Below the pieces are notes generated by a model that made no database searches, had not been told where the DNA came from, and worked only from the letters and a program-made list of their open reading frames with translations. A program made the translations under genes and the position numbers. From Miscanthus floridulus (Eukaryota; Streptophyta; Magnoliopsida; Poales; Poaceae), in NCBI RefSeq assembly GCF_019320115.1, contig NC_089598.1:84329844-84393843 (forward strand): 64,000 bases of DNA, given 5' to 3'. Shown piece after piece: positions 46,082-57,217 of the stretch. Each line of letters starts with the position of its first letter. Position 1 is the first letter of the stretch.

Positions 46082-46485
46082 GCTTTGCCGAGTGCAATGG
46101 TCATTGCACTCGGCAAAGAAAATAAAAAAATAAAAAATAAAAAATAAAAAACACCCTTTGCCGAGTGCCGGTGCTGTGGCACTCGGCAAAGAGGTTTAAA
46201 AAAACAGATTTCTTTGTCGAGTGCCGGAGCTGTGGCACTCGGCAAAGAGTTTTTTTAAAAAAAAATAGACGGCGTCGGCCGTCGGCCGACGGCGTCAAAT
46301 CTTTGCTGAGTGCCCGCACGGCACTCGGCAAAGCCTTTGCCGAGTGCTCGAAATTTGGCACTCGGCAAAGCAGCCTTTACCGGAAGGGGATTCGACGGAG
46401 GCTCTTTGCCGAGTGTTGCACTCAGCAAAGGCTTTGCCGAATGCAAAGCTGCCTTTGCCGAGTGCAACAGGCACTCGGTAAAGAG
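46082..46485. repeat. CACTA right subterminal repeat array
   Basis: About 14 copies of CTTTGCCGAGTGCC or complement, as alternating inverted pairs, some with single-base changes (TTTGTCGAGTGCC, TTTGCTGAGTGCC). Confidence 0.92.
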
Positions 46486-46579
46486 CCCGCCTCCAGTAGT
46501 GCATGATGGGTAAGTAGATGCAAATTTATGGGTAACTTTGTATTATGTTTTGTAATGGAATAGATGGATAGTTTAGATA

Positions 46580-46970
46580 TATCGCTTGAACTTATCAGCC
46601 TGGTTTATCAGTTATGGTACAATGTTTTTCTCTCATAGTAAATCAGCGAGCAGTACTTTTCAGCTTGGCTTTTCATCGAAACGAACAGAACTATAAATTT
46701 AGAGATTCCCTTTATATTGTTTTTTTTTTGTTCACCAGTAAACCCCAACCAGCATAGCAATCTACGGCTGAATACAAAATACGAAGACAGTAGCTGTCTT
46801 TCCCGTACTTTCCAACATAAATAAAACAAGGTTAAAATCGAAGGTCCATTCGCTTCGCTGAAAAAACAGACCGAAATATTGTTCCGACTGATTTGTTGTG
46901 AGAGAAAAACACTGTTTCAATTGAAAAAACAAGCTAAAAAATACGGATTATAAGATAAAGGAACAGTGCC
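46580..46970. mobile_element. Two MITE-like inserts of the GAGAGAAAAACACTGTT family
   Basis: About 46590-46695 (core in the reverse orientation, GTTTTTCTCTCAT) and about 46850-46970 (TTGTGAGAGAAAAACACTGTT). Their ends contain TTCGCTTCG / CGAACAG-type sequence as in the subtilase inserts. Exact ends not resolved. Confidence 0.6.
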
Positions 46971-47034
46971 TAAACATGACTCTGGTTTTCGTCTGGTTCC
47001 ACTGTTCAAAACAATACTCTGATGACTGCGCAGC

Positions 47035-47370
47035 TTAGTCGAAGAGGCTGAAGCCCATGTCATCATCACTTTCGTTCTTCTCTTCCACCTTCTCTTCTTC
47101 GCCTCAGCTGCAGGAGCAGCTCCGCCAGCAGCAGGGGCAGCTGCCGCAACAGCTACACCGCCACCGCCACATGGGGACTGAAGCGAACTTCTCCCTGCCC
47201 GCGGCAATGAGCTCGGTAATGTCCTTACCGCTCAGTTGGGACAACAGGAGTTCCATCCTTTCATTGTCAACTTCACAGCCAACTGACTCCAGAATGGCTG
47301 TCAAGTCCTCGGCTGAGGGGCTGGAGTTCCCAGCAAGGACAGCAAGAAGGTAGGCAGCAACGAACTTCAT
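47035..47370 (-). pseudogene. RPP2: 60S acidic ribosomal protein P2-like, two compensating frameshifts
   Basis: Minus strand, ATG 47370 ([14 protein letters not shown], the universal P2 start) to TAA 47037-47035. P2 forms the ribosomal stalk with P1 and P0 and recruits elongation factors. The N-terminal dimerisation domain runs to KFASVP. An extra C in CCCC (about 47178) then shifts the frame, through the Gly/Ala-rich hinge ([16 protein letters not shown]). A one-base loss near 47095 returns it to the first frame for the acidic tail ESDDDMGFSLFD. Span 336 bases, equal to a normal P2 of 111 residues. In the first frame the shifted part meets a TGA at 47104. A splice-acceptor-like TTCCAG (about plus 47413) in the 5' UTR hints at a normal gene structure, so assembly errors are possible. 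Confidence 0.8.
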
Positions 47371-47413
47371 CGTGATCTCCCGCGCTCCGAGGAACCGATC
47401 GACTGCGAATACC

Positions 47414-50152
47414 TGGAACAATCAAGCAATCATAATAGTAACTAAATAATACTCCGCACGTTGTTGCGAGGATTTTGTAGTGTCATATGAAAGAGAACTT
47501 GATGTGATGAAAAGAAAATACACGCATGAACGTTTGATAGATATAAACTTATTGAGAGAGGAATCGAAGAGAAACAATGAAACAGTGCAATCCGAAAGGG
47601 CTATTCATTATAGAAAAGAAATTGGAAGAGAAGCAGCACCATAAAGAAATATTTTCTTTTCTTTGAGCCTACAGATCTTGTAAAGTTAGACATTACAAAT
47701 CTCTTGTTTTGATCGGCAGCGTAGAGAGTTTTATCCATGCGATAATCCATATATAGGCTTCCATATACATAATTACCTTTTATTACATTCATGAGTGGTC
47801 TACTTTTCTAAAATAAAATAATCACTATGTAGCGTACCCGTGTGTTGTTACAGGACAACTAAACTTTTATACTAAAAATACATGGATCGTACGATAAGAT
47901 AACAATACTATAAAATTAAATACCGACATTAAAGTGATATTTAATCCAAAAGACAAAGTTCGTGAAATTAAAACAGTCATGGAGCGCAGCGTCGCAAGCT
48001 CACAAACTCTACTGTATAGATTTTTTCGTGATGCGGCTAAGATAATGTTTTATATCGGCAGAAAGAAATCTCCGATATCTATTTCTTTCGTACGCCAATA
48101 AATCCACGAATAAATTCTACAGTATCTTCATACCACCATGTACATAAGTTCGAGTATATTTGTAAATATTAGTTCCTGTCACATGGGTAATACTGCGTGT
48201 CTTAAAAAAATCTCTCACAATACCTTAAGTATGTTATACTTACCGTATAAATATGTGTGGCTTTAAGACTATTTTATGCAGACATATACTGTAGAATAAG
48301 GTATCCACTTGAGTGTCTATGGCAAGATTCACCATCAGCAATATATAGAAATAGTTAAATCATAGGTATTATTATTGCAAGCGATGGGTAAAAGTAAATG
48401 AGAGGTTATCATAATTGTATATTTGATTCTTCTAGTTTTTTAAGATGATGATGTCCAAGGTAAACTTCAAAATATATCATTTTCATGCATTGTGTCTGGG
48501 TGCAAGCTAATTCACTATAAAATAATAATTGGAATTTTCTCTCTTAGTTCGAAATTATAAGATATTTTGTTTTTTTTCTAGATATATTGTTTTAATTATG
48601 TATATCTAAGCATATAAAAAAGTTATGTATCTAGAAAAGCCATAGCGCCATATAAGTTGGAATTGAGAAAGTAATTTTCCGTAGATTCATTGGTCCACTC
48701 TGAATTAGTTAGAAACACTTTCACAAGGAGAAATTATCATCTGCTCAGGAAACCACAAATTCAAGTTTTGCCCCCTTATAACACAAAGGTTTTTAAATTT
48801 GCTTCACAAAGTCAATCGTCAACTCTTCATTGAGGCGTGATGGCTTTCAGTTTTACTACCTCCCAAGCACCATCCAGTTTCAGCCAACCTCTGAATGTCT
48901 AAAGTTTTCAACACCATGTAAGCATCATTCCATGCTCGATTTCAACAAGCTCTGCTCCTAAACCATCCTCTCCAAACTATACAACCTCCCCGTTGCGTGA
49001 TCCCAGGACCTCACTGCTCTGTGCAAGTAGTTTGGGCACAAAGAAACCACCTGCTCATCATCCAGCCTGGGAGTAGCATGTAATTCTAAAATCATGACAC
49101 ATATCAGATTCTTGGGACATGTCCACACAATACTTGCAAAGTACAGTTTTAACTCATCGCAAAGTGCAAGCTACTAGAAAATAGAGTTAAATCCTAATAT
49201 TCCACACTGCACTTGCAATTGAATGACCTATAGTTTTAACATCAGACGAAAAATAGGACCACATATTTTCAGCATTTCAACAATCATAGCATATAAAATA
49301 CTTTGAGGAGCACTACATGACATGATGGCATTTAACGAAGAACATCAAGGACATGCGTTACACATATCATACACTTTGCCTATTCCTTGTTAGTGCCACT
49401 GCAAAAATAGACATCCAGAAGTAGGAAGATCAATGTTGAATCCCACATGGGACTATGGGACACATGTGCACATAGAACATATATTCCTGGACTTAATCTG
49501 TAGGAAAAAAACATTTGATGTATTTCTGAAAATCAAAGCTGCCACTGGGGACCAAATGAATATGCAAATTGTAAGGAAAAACTTAGCGGTTTATGTGGTG
49601 AAGAAATGCTTATAGATAAAACGAATAATTGACTTGTGCATTTGATTAACGAAACTATTGGAACAATGTCTGGAAAAGTATGATCTACATATAGAAAGGA
49701 AAAAGAAGAATGGATCATAGTGAACATTCAAAGCAAAGTGACAAAAAACAAGTGCTTACATAGTTACCTGATAAAAGCCAAGTAGTGTTCTGATAGCAAA
49801 CTGCAGGTGGGCAACTGATCTAGGTGACCTTATCTTCAATAATAAGCCACTAAAATGATGAAAAATATACATGGGGAGAAAAAAATTAAATCGACCAGTC
49901 CAGCCTTCTCACGGCTAGATGTGATAATGTCACAATTTTGGCATCTAGTCCAGTAAGCCCTCCGCACTACAAAAAGTTGAGCTAGATCAATTGTGGTGTT
50001 AGCTCTACTAGCATTTGATGGCGTCTAGATGCCTCATTCAAGTCTTTAAGAATTATCATCGCAATCAAAGAGAAACACCAGCAGCAAATATTACTGGTAT
50101 AGCACAACGGTACGACCTTATCTAAATTCTAACTAAAAGATAACTTTTATAC
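47414..50152. other. Intergenic, no supported gene except a MITE
   Basis: AT-rich. Short ORFs (for example 49433-49615) have no recognisable domain. Contains the Stowaway-like copy at 48535-48672. The missing C-terminal exon of the TMEM115-like pseudogene was looked for here and not found. Confidence 0.45.
48535..48672. mobile_element. Stowaway-like MITE, second copy
   Basis: Left arm with GAAATTATAAGATATTTTG, right arm with ATCTAGAAAAGCC and TATAAGTTGGAATTGAG. Same family as 41786-41929, more degenerate. Ends approximate. Confidence 0.65.
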
Positions 50153-51363
50153 CTTGTTCTTGAAGCCTTGGTAGGATCTAAAATTGGGAGAGCCACTTCG
50201 GAAGGCCTAGACCTTGCACACAACATCCTATCAAACAGGTTGGCCACAGGGTCTGTAACTGGTCTGTAGGGAAAACAAAAGCAATGAATGAAATCAAAAG
50301 TGAGATCAGTAGTGAGTGTTTGCTCATGTAAAAAAGAAAAAAAGATTCAAAGTACCTCATGGCAGCTGGGAATAAACTGGGGAAGGAGAAGTCAACACTG
50401 GGATCACCCTTAAGTCCAGTCAGTGGGTTCCTTTGGAAGTATGTTAGGTAAAGCCAGCTAACATACATCCCGGACACCAAAGTTGGCAGGAAGTTAATGG
50501 AATCAGGCACGATGAAGGCCATGATACTTGAGAAACATACAACAAAAAATGGTGTCACTGCAGTAGTAAGAGAGAAACAAAGAGATAAGATAACTCAGCA
50601 TCAAGCTTGTAAGTGTCCGTGGAATAAGTACACTACTACAATGAGTATACAACTGTAGGCTTAGAAATGGCTATTTGGTATACATTTGCCTTTGTTTTCT
50701 AGAAAAAGCACATAGGAAGCTCAAGGTTTGGCAAGAGCTGCTTCAGGGCCACAAGAAAGCCAGCAAGGCAACTGTGGAAACCAGAAAGTGGTGTGACACT
50801 GCATGTCATGTTATAGGAAAGTCAGGTAATGTTCTCAGACAGTAACCTTATTTTCTCAGGAAGTAGTATGTTGCCATGTAACCTAGTAACTAAAATGATG
50901 CAATAACAACTAAAAGTGCTCGTGTGGTATCATTGTATCTAAATTCCAAAGATTTTTAATTAGTGAATAGAAGAGTAGTCAATTGATATAGTTATTCTGC
51001 AGTTCTTACTGGCAGACGTAAGAGTATGATCTTATTCATTAGAAGTAGATGTCAACAAGAGCACATCAATCGACCATTTTGATACTCAACGTAGGCATGG
51101 ACAATAAGCACATTAAAAAGAACTAAGTGCAGTGCTAGGTAATGAGTAATCAGTAATAGTCACATCTGACAGAATGAATGACAGTTTAAAACTTACAGGA
51201 AGCTCTCCTTTTCAGTGACGTAGAAGAGTCCAATAGCAAAGCAGAACGCAAGAATGCCACAGATGGAGTTGACCAAAATAATGAACTTCAAGAATTCCTT
51301 GCTGCCCCAAACTGGTTCAATGTCCTTCCCACAAAAGCGAGACCAAGAGAACTGCCCAATGGC
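50153..51363 (-). pseudogene. TMEM115 / rhomboid-like (DUF1751) membrane protein, exon fragments with premature stop
   Basis: Minus strand exons 51363-51197, 50798-50684, 50557-50356 and 50263-50153, with GT..AG-like junctions. Segments show EPVWGSKEFLKF, FCFAIGLFYVT, TPLSGFHSCLAGF, AFIVPDSINFLPTL, YFQRNPLTGLKGDPS and DPVANLFDRMLCARS. These match the plant rhomboid-like 19/TMEM115 family, Golgi membrane proteins thought to act in vesicle traffic. An in-frame TAG (50701-50699) stands where Trp is normal. The second junction is out of frame (after GCAAAT), and the N-terminal membrane exon and the C-terminal tail are missing. A gene remnant with introns, so not a processed copy. Confidence 0.8.
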
Positions 51364-52667
51364 CTATAAAAGGGGAAATTATGTTGTTACCATTAAGAAC
51401 ATAACAAAGGAAACCATTTTATGCTACCAGAGAACTGCCACTCCTTGTCTCTCTAATTTTGGAGCATAATATAGTGGCAAGCACCTGGCAGTTTCACTAT
51501 TCCAAAGTGAGGAGCGAATATTAACAGCATATGTTTGCTTCAGCTTGAACATTTCATTTTGGAGGTTGTTACAACTAGGTTGTGCGCTAGGAAGTTCAGG
51601 TTGAGAGATAGCATATAACCCCCCCCCCCCCCCAAAATTAGGGGCCCCAAATACTGCTTTGCATATAATTGGCAAATTAGAAGCAGGTAACTTGCAGGTT
51701 GCAAATGACCAAACGTGTAGCTGTTCTTTTGCGCTAATTCCAGACGGCTATCTTAGTCCTCTCTCTGCACCCCACTCAATCCTTGTTGACTTGCTGCTGC
51801 AAATTTCTTTTGACAATCATCGTAAGAATTAATTACTCCCCTCTTAACTCTCATCAGATCCCATTCAACCTTTTTTGGGATGCAGGAAGTACTACGCGTT
51901 TCCCCCACAGTAACCGTGTTATGGTAATATTCATCTATTTTATTCTCGAGGTGAAGGACATGCCAGGGGTCTCTAAAAACACAACTCACGAAGACACAAG
52001 CAAAGAAGTTGTTTGTTGCCCAGCATGAATTTAATATATCTATCGTTCAATCTTTAGTTCTGCAAAAGATTATCCATGGAGATAACATTTGAGATTTCAT
52101 TTTGAAAATACTGTCATGGTTTCGTTTACTGCCTGACATGATATTTTCAAGAAATATGCATTGTAAATTGAAAAGACAGACAATTTAGCTATTATCGTTT
52201 CTTAAACATAGGGCCTAACTATGCATTTTGCACCAGGCCACCAAATTCTGCAGTATGACCCTGTGTGCCTACAATATTAGATCACACAAGTGTTTCAAGT
52301 CATGGTGTTCAAACTTTGAATCAAAGTAACATAGGAGACAACAAATCAGGAGAAATTGAGCTCAGCCCTAGGAGGACTTACTCGATGCAACCAGCGGTGA
52401 AGCGGTGCTCGATTCTAGTACCTACATACTACAACCGATGTGGCGACAGAATTATTCTTTGAATGAAACCTGCAAAGATCATGAATCAACTCTCGGATAA
52501 TAACCAAGAATCCTACAGAGTAGGAAGCACCATTTCCCGATTTGAAAAAGACTCCATTTTGTTGCGAGGACACCATGACCGATCGTGCGTGTAGGTTTCT
52601 TGAAAATGAAATTTTGGAGACTGCAGATGGGTGGCAGGGACGGATCACGAGCAGGACACGGATGTAC
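51364..52667. other. Intergenic between two gene fragments
   Basis: No supported gene. A run of 15 C lies at 51619-51633. Short ORFs lack motifs. The missing 5' exon of the TMEM115-like gene was not found. Confidence 0.45.
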
Positions 52668-52990
52668 CTATGGCATGAGGGTGAGGAGGGGTGAGCCTTG
52701 GCAATCCATGAGGAGGAGCTCATAGGTGAACACCTTCTGGCGACATGAGTAGTTGTGGATGTGGAAGGCGAGCATGCCGGCGGCATCATGACGGAGAAGT
52801 CGTTGGTGCCATGGAACCCCATGCTAGACCGCTTCCACACCGTGTGGTGTAGCGCCACCATTGGCAGGGTCTGCCCCATGGCAGGGTGGAACAAGCGGCG
52901 GCGCCAGCGCCAGTGGCCGCATCGTCATTGTCTCTACGGCCAAACGAGGGGTGGATCTGGCTCGCCGATACCGCCATCATGTTGCTGCTG
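52668..52990 (-). pseudogene. LURP-one-related (LOR, tubby-C-like) protein, frameshifted fragment
   Basis: Minus strand. One frame gives HHTVWKRSSMGFHGTNDFSV (52853-52794). After a one-base deletion the next frame continues DAAGMLAFHIHNYSCRQK then ELLLMDCQGSPLLTLMP and a TAG near 52668. The pattern VWKRS, GF, FSV, AG.LAF, NYS, ELLLMD..G.PLL is that of LOR proteins, plant tubby-like-fold proteins, some tied to defence against downy mildew. The N-terminal part is Pro-rich. A GTACAT just after the end could be a donor site, but the second exon was not found. Function as protein unlikely. Confidence 0.65.
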
Positions 52991-53625
52991 GTGCAGGAAC
53001 GGTCAGGGAAGGCCACCGTGATGCCGATCTAGAAGAGAGAGAGAGGAGGGTGATGCAGTGGTGGCCGTGTCCTTGTTCCCAAGGGCCGCTGCCGCCATGA
53101 ACGCGTCGTTCACCTTGCGCCGATGGATCTGGAAGGAGGAGAGAGAGAGGAGGAGGAGGAGGAGGAGGAGGGTGATGGAGGGCGATGGAAAGAGAGCAGT
53201 TGCAGCTCGACGGCTCTTGACGGGGAGAAGGGGGAGAGGAGGGGTAGACTCGTAGGGTAGATGGACCAATTTCACAGGGACGGACTCGCAGGTACGGCAG
53301 ACTGACGAGGCGAGACATTTGTCGCTGGCGCCGTGGTTTCTGGACAGGGGTAGGACATCGTAACGAGGGGGTGCGGGATCGCAGCAGGTAGAACCATGGG
53401 TCCATGTTGGAATGTCGCACCAAAAAATATCCACTCTTTAGTCTTTTTAGTTGTATTGTAGGAGATATGGTAATTTTATTAGTGAGGCATTTATCAAGTA
53501 ATTATCGTGCATATATGAGAATATAAAGTACGGCCTATGAATTAGCATAATGCAATTTTAGACCATAGAATCTTGGAGCTATGGGACCCACCGGTGACAA
53601 TCTCATGAATGCACCACGTTCCATC
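52991..53625. other. GC-rich flank with GGA microsatellite
   Basis: Possible former promoter/5' UTR of the LOR fragment. Holds a GGA microsatellite of about 30 bp at 53143-53171. Long ORFs on both strands here arise from base composition. Confidence 0.45.
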
Positions 53626-53628
53626 TAA

Positions 53629-53767
53629 GGCCTTGTTTGGATGCATGCGTATTCACTTCAATCCACATGTGTTGGAGTGGAATAGAATGAAACTTAGTTT
53701 AATTTCACTCCTCTCCACTTTTAACACATGTGGATTAAGATGAATACATGCGCATCCAAATAAGGCC
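53629..53767. mobile_element. Tourist-like MITE
   Basis: 139 bp, flanked by TAA (53626-53628 and 53768-53770). Inverted ends GGCCTTGTTTGGATGC and GCATCCAAATAAGGCC, and it is nearly palindromic throughout (inner arms around ATCCACATGTG). TSD TAA and ends fit PIF/Harbinger-type Tourist elements. Confidence 0.85.
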
Positions 53768-53770
53768 TAA

Positions 53771-54582
53771 GCATCTTTATCCTCCCAATCGTATAAAACG
53801 GAAAAGAAAGATATCATTCCCACGGTCAAAGACACAGCACGAGGCTGAGCAGGCTGCACAGGGAGGCACCGCGGGGATGCTGCAGGCAGGGAGGGTGTGG
53901 GGAGGGCCCACTTGTATTCAAGTGTATGCAACTGAATACCCATTATTTTTGCAAATTTTTTTGTATATATAGTGTATCTATGTATATGCATAAAAAATAA
54001 AAAGCAATTCGATCCAATTGGCCTAAGTCAACCAAGGCCAACTCCCTGTGTCCATCCCCGTGCTGGGCCACTGGCCAAATAGCCCAATTGGCCTAGTCGG
54101 CCGACTCCCCCAGTCCCCCTCATCTCCTGTCCTCCTGAGGCGCTCGTTCCTCATCTGTTATGTCCTCTTGACACTCTATTGTTCCTCATCCGTAAGACCG
54201 CAACCCTAACGGTAGGCGGCGGCGGCGGCGGCGGTCGGCAAGCCAGCGAGGGCGGAGGCGCAGCGCCATGGCGACGCCCTTGCCACAGGACCACCACGCA
54301 TGACAGCCCACGCACGTAGCCAGCAGTGCCATAAGGCCACAACAGCGGGGCGGCGGCTGGCGGCGGCGGCGGGGGCGGAGCAGTGAGGATGGGAGCAAGG
54401 CAGCAGGCGAGCAGGGGCAGATCAGCAAGCCAGAGGCCCAGAGCACTCTGTAAAATTGGTGAGCCGTGAGCATTTTTTGTGGTCTATAAAATTGGAAAAT
54501 TAGTAATTGGGATTGCAATTTGCCAATGCTTGTGAATTTATGACAATTGATACTTGTGTGATTTTAATTTTAGGTCTAGAAC
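53771..54582 (+). other. 5' region of the TTF/hAT-like gene
   Basis: GC-rich part with a GGC repeat at about 54215-54237, probably a 5' untranslated exon. An acceptor-like TTTTAATTTTAG ends at about 54573, ten bases before the ATG. No other gene. Confidence 0.45.
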
Positions 54583-54788
54583 ATGAAGAGGAAGAATAGT
54601 GCCACTACTAATTTGAGAGCTTTCTTGGCAAGAGCTACCGCAAAGAAGAAACAAGTTGAACCAGAGAGTGTTCCTGAGTCTTGCAATGAAAGCCAGATGT
54701 AGGTGGTGGTATTCCAAGGGAAGAGTGGTAGTGGACAGACCTTTGATAGTGGAACAAGCAAAGTACCATCTGAACTAGTGAGAGCTAC
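54583..54788 (+). pseudogene. TTF-type zinc finger / hAT dimerisation gene, N-terminal part
   Basis: ATG 54583 opens a Lys/Arg-rich N-terminus (MKRKNSATTNLRAFLARA) with TAG at 54700. Followed in frame to the insertion point of solo LTR G. Removing G and one GCTAC copy leaves the frame unbroken into 57218. Proteins of this kind (ZMYM1-like, TTF zinc finger, DUF4371 and hAT C-terminal dimerisation) are derived from hAT transposases. It may be a transposon or a domesticated relative. Confidence 0.75.
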
Positions 54789-57217
54789 TGAAAGGTTGAG
54801 ATGGCGACTAGAGGGGGGGTGAATAGTCGTTACTAAAACTTAATCGCGCCGGCTAACCAAAACAAGTGTAGAATTAAATCTATCGGTCTAGCCAAGACTA
54901 TACCCCTCTATCTATGTTCTCTAGCACCTTGCAAAGATCCTAGTTAAGCAATTAAGTTGCCGGTCTAGCTAGAGCTCACTTAACCAATTCTAGAAGCAAG
55001 GTCACACAAACATATACCACTAGTACTTTAAGCAATGAGGGAGCTCCTACACATGCTAGTAAGTAAAAGCACAAACCTCCTAAGCTCACTAGCAATGCTC
55101 AATAACAAGGTAACCAATGCCAAATTAGAGAGCGTAAATACTTAGCTACACAAACTAAGCAATATGACTAACAAGGTCACACAAACCAAATTAGCCACGC
55201 AAAGGAGCTACTTCTATGCTACACAAGCAAGAAGGTAACTAGTGAGCTACATAAGCTAATTAATTACAAGAACAACTACACAAGCACAATGTATATGAAA
55301 GTAATTACAAGCTTGTGTAAGGGGATTGCAAACCAACGGGAAGAACAAAGTTAACACAGTGATTTTTCTCCCGAGGTTCACGTGCTTGCCAACACGCTAG
55401 TCCCCGTTGTGTTGACCACTCACTTGGTGGTTCGGCGGCTAATTGGCATCACCCGCCAAGCCCGCACGTCGGGCACCGTAAGAACCTACCCCAAAAGTGA
55501 GGGTAGCTCAACAACACGCTCTACTAGAGTTGCTCTTCGCGACTCCCACGGGGCAAGCACAATACCCCTCACAAATCTCTTCATCGGAGCACCGCACAAG
55601 CTTCTTGAAGGCTTCGACGGAGACCACCACCAAGCTATCTAGGAGGTGGCAACCTCCAAGAGTAACAAGCACCACCGGCTTGCAAGACGATCACCTAGTG
55701 CCACTCGATGCAACCTCACGATGCAATCGCACTAGAATCGCTCACTCACTCAATTGGATGAACACTATCAAGCTAGAGTGAGTTAGAGGGCTCCCAAGCA
55801 CCACCACATAAGCCACCAAGGCTATAGTGTGCTCAGCTACAAGCCCAAGGCCGAGACCCCACTTCTATTTATAGCCCTCACAAAAATAGAGCCGTTGTAC
55901 CCCTTCACTGGGCATAGCTCGGGGTGACCAAACGCTCCGATTAGATCAACCGGACGTAGGACCCCAACGTCCGGTCGCGCGATGCACTCCATGTGTCCCC
56001 TGCTTCAAAAGTTGATCACCCGATCTCAACGGTCATCAGCACATTTAAGTTATGATCGGACGCACTGCTCAAAGTGACCGGGCGTAGGACCCCAGCGTCC
56101 GGTCGTTTCTAGTAAGGTTCTACTCGCGACTGGACGTGTCTGGTCACGCCTGACCAGACTCACCCAGCATCCGGTAACTCACCGTCTCCTCCGTGCACCA
56201 CCACATCAGCATGACCGGATGCTGAACAGTGTTCAGCCTATGTCCAGTCGCCTACGTTCGGTCAAGAGACCGAGGGTAGCCTTCACTGTGCGCCACTGAT
56301 CGAACACAAGACCCCAGCATCTGGTGCACTCTGTGAAACCCTATCTTTTCTGTACAGGGCGCCGGTGGCACTTTACGGGTGGACACTCCGCCGGTGAAGT
56401 TTCGAACCCTTCTTGCCTCCGTTTTATTTCCGAGTTGATCCACATCAACTCCAACATCATCTCCTTTGTAAATGTGCCAACACCACCAAGTGTACACCAC
56501 CATGTGTATGTGTGTTAGCATTTTCATAATCATTTTCCAAAGGATTAGCCACTCAACCTGCCACGCCACTCGATCCTAGCGACGATGCAAAGTTAGATCA
56601 CTCGAGTGGCACTAGATCACCGATATGCAAACAAGTTTACCTCTCTTGATAGTACGGCCATCTATCCTAAACCCGATCATCAACTTCTCTACACACCTAT
56701 GACTTGTGAAATGAAATGCTCTAGGTTATACCTTTGCCGTGCGCATTCCATTCCATCTCCTCTAATGTCGATGCAACATATGCAGCAACACGATCAACAA
56801 TGATATGATTCACTTCATATCATCACATGATCATATTTGTTCATCGATCTTGACTTCACTTGCTTTTCACCCTTGCTTTCATCCATTGGCGCCAAGTCTT
56901 GCTTAAGCTTCACCGCCACGCTGTCCATCGCTACAAAGCCTCCGACTTGCCCTTCATGCTTGCAACCGGTTCATCAAGCCAAATGATGTGTTGATCTTCT
57001 CCACCTTGATCACATGACTCAATGTCATATCTCATGTGCAATGAGCTCCTTCATCATCACATGTGTGAGCTTTGCAACATTTCCAAGCCATTTTCACCTT
57101 CATGGCATATGTTGCCCACACATGTACCTATGGACTAATCACCTGTGTATCTCACATAAACACAATTAGTCCACCTAGGTTATCACTCAATTACTAAAAC
57201 CACACAAGGACCTTTCA
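54789..57217 (-). mobile_element. Element G: Sirevirus-like solo LTR
   Basis: 2429 bp from TGAAAGGTTGAG to GGACCTTTCA (plus strand), flanked by GCTAC on both sides (54784-54788, 57218-57222). No primer site or coding region. On the minus strand it begins TGAAAGGTCC. The ends match 16278-18181 and 37206-37892. The middle (about 55920-56330) carries GACCGGACGC-type motifs. Read as a solo LTR left by recombination; the Sirevirus label is by resemblance. Confidence 0.82.

Larger units (their letters stand above)
41956..46501 (+). mobile_element. CACTA (En/Spm) element, internally deleted
   Basis: 4546 bp, starting CACTACGGGAG and ending CTCCAGTAGTG, with the 3-bp duplication CAT on both sides (41953-41955, 46502-46504). 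The terminal inverted repeat is CACTAC[G/T]GGAG. Both ends carry dense subterminal CTTTGCCGAGTGCC motifs. Inside are a GC-rich and polypurine region, two hairpins, and a broken TNP2-type transposase. Without intact transposase it is non-autonomous, but its ends look usable by a related enzyme. Confidence 0.94.

Noticed and set aside
51619..51633. Run of 15 C as a functional motif
   Set aside because: Isolated homopolymer in unassigned DNA; more likely slippage or assembly uncertainty.
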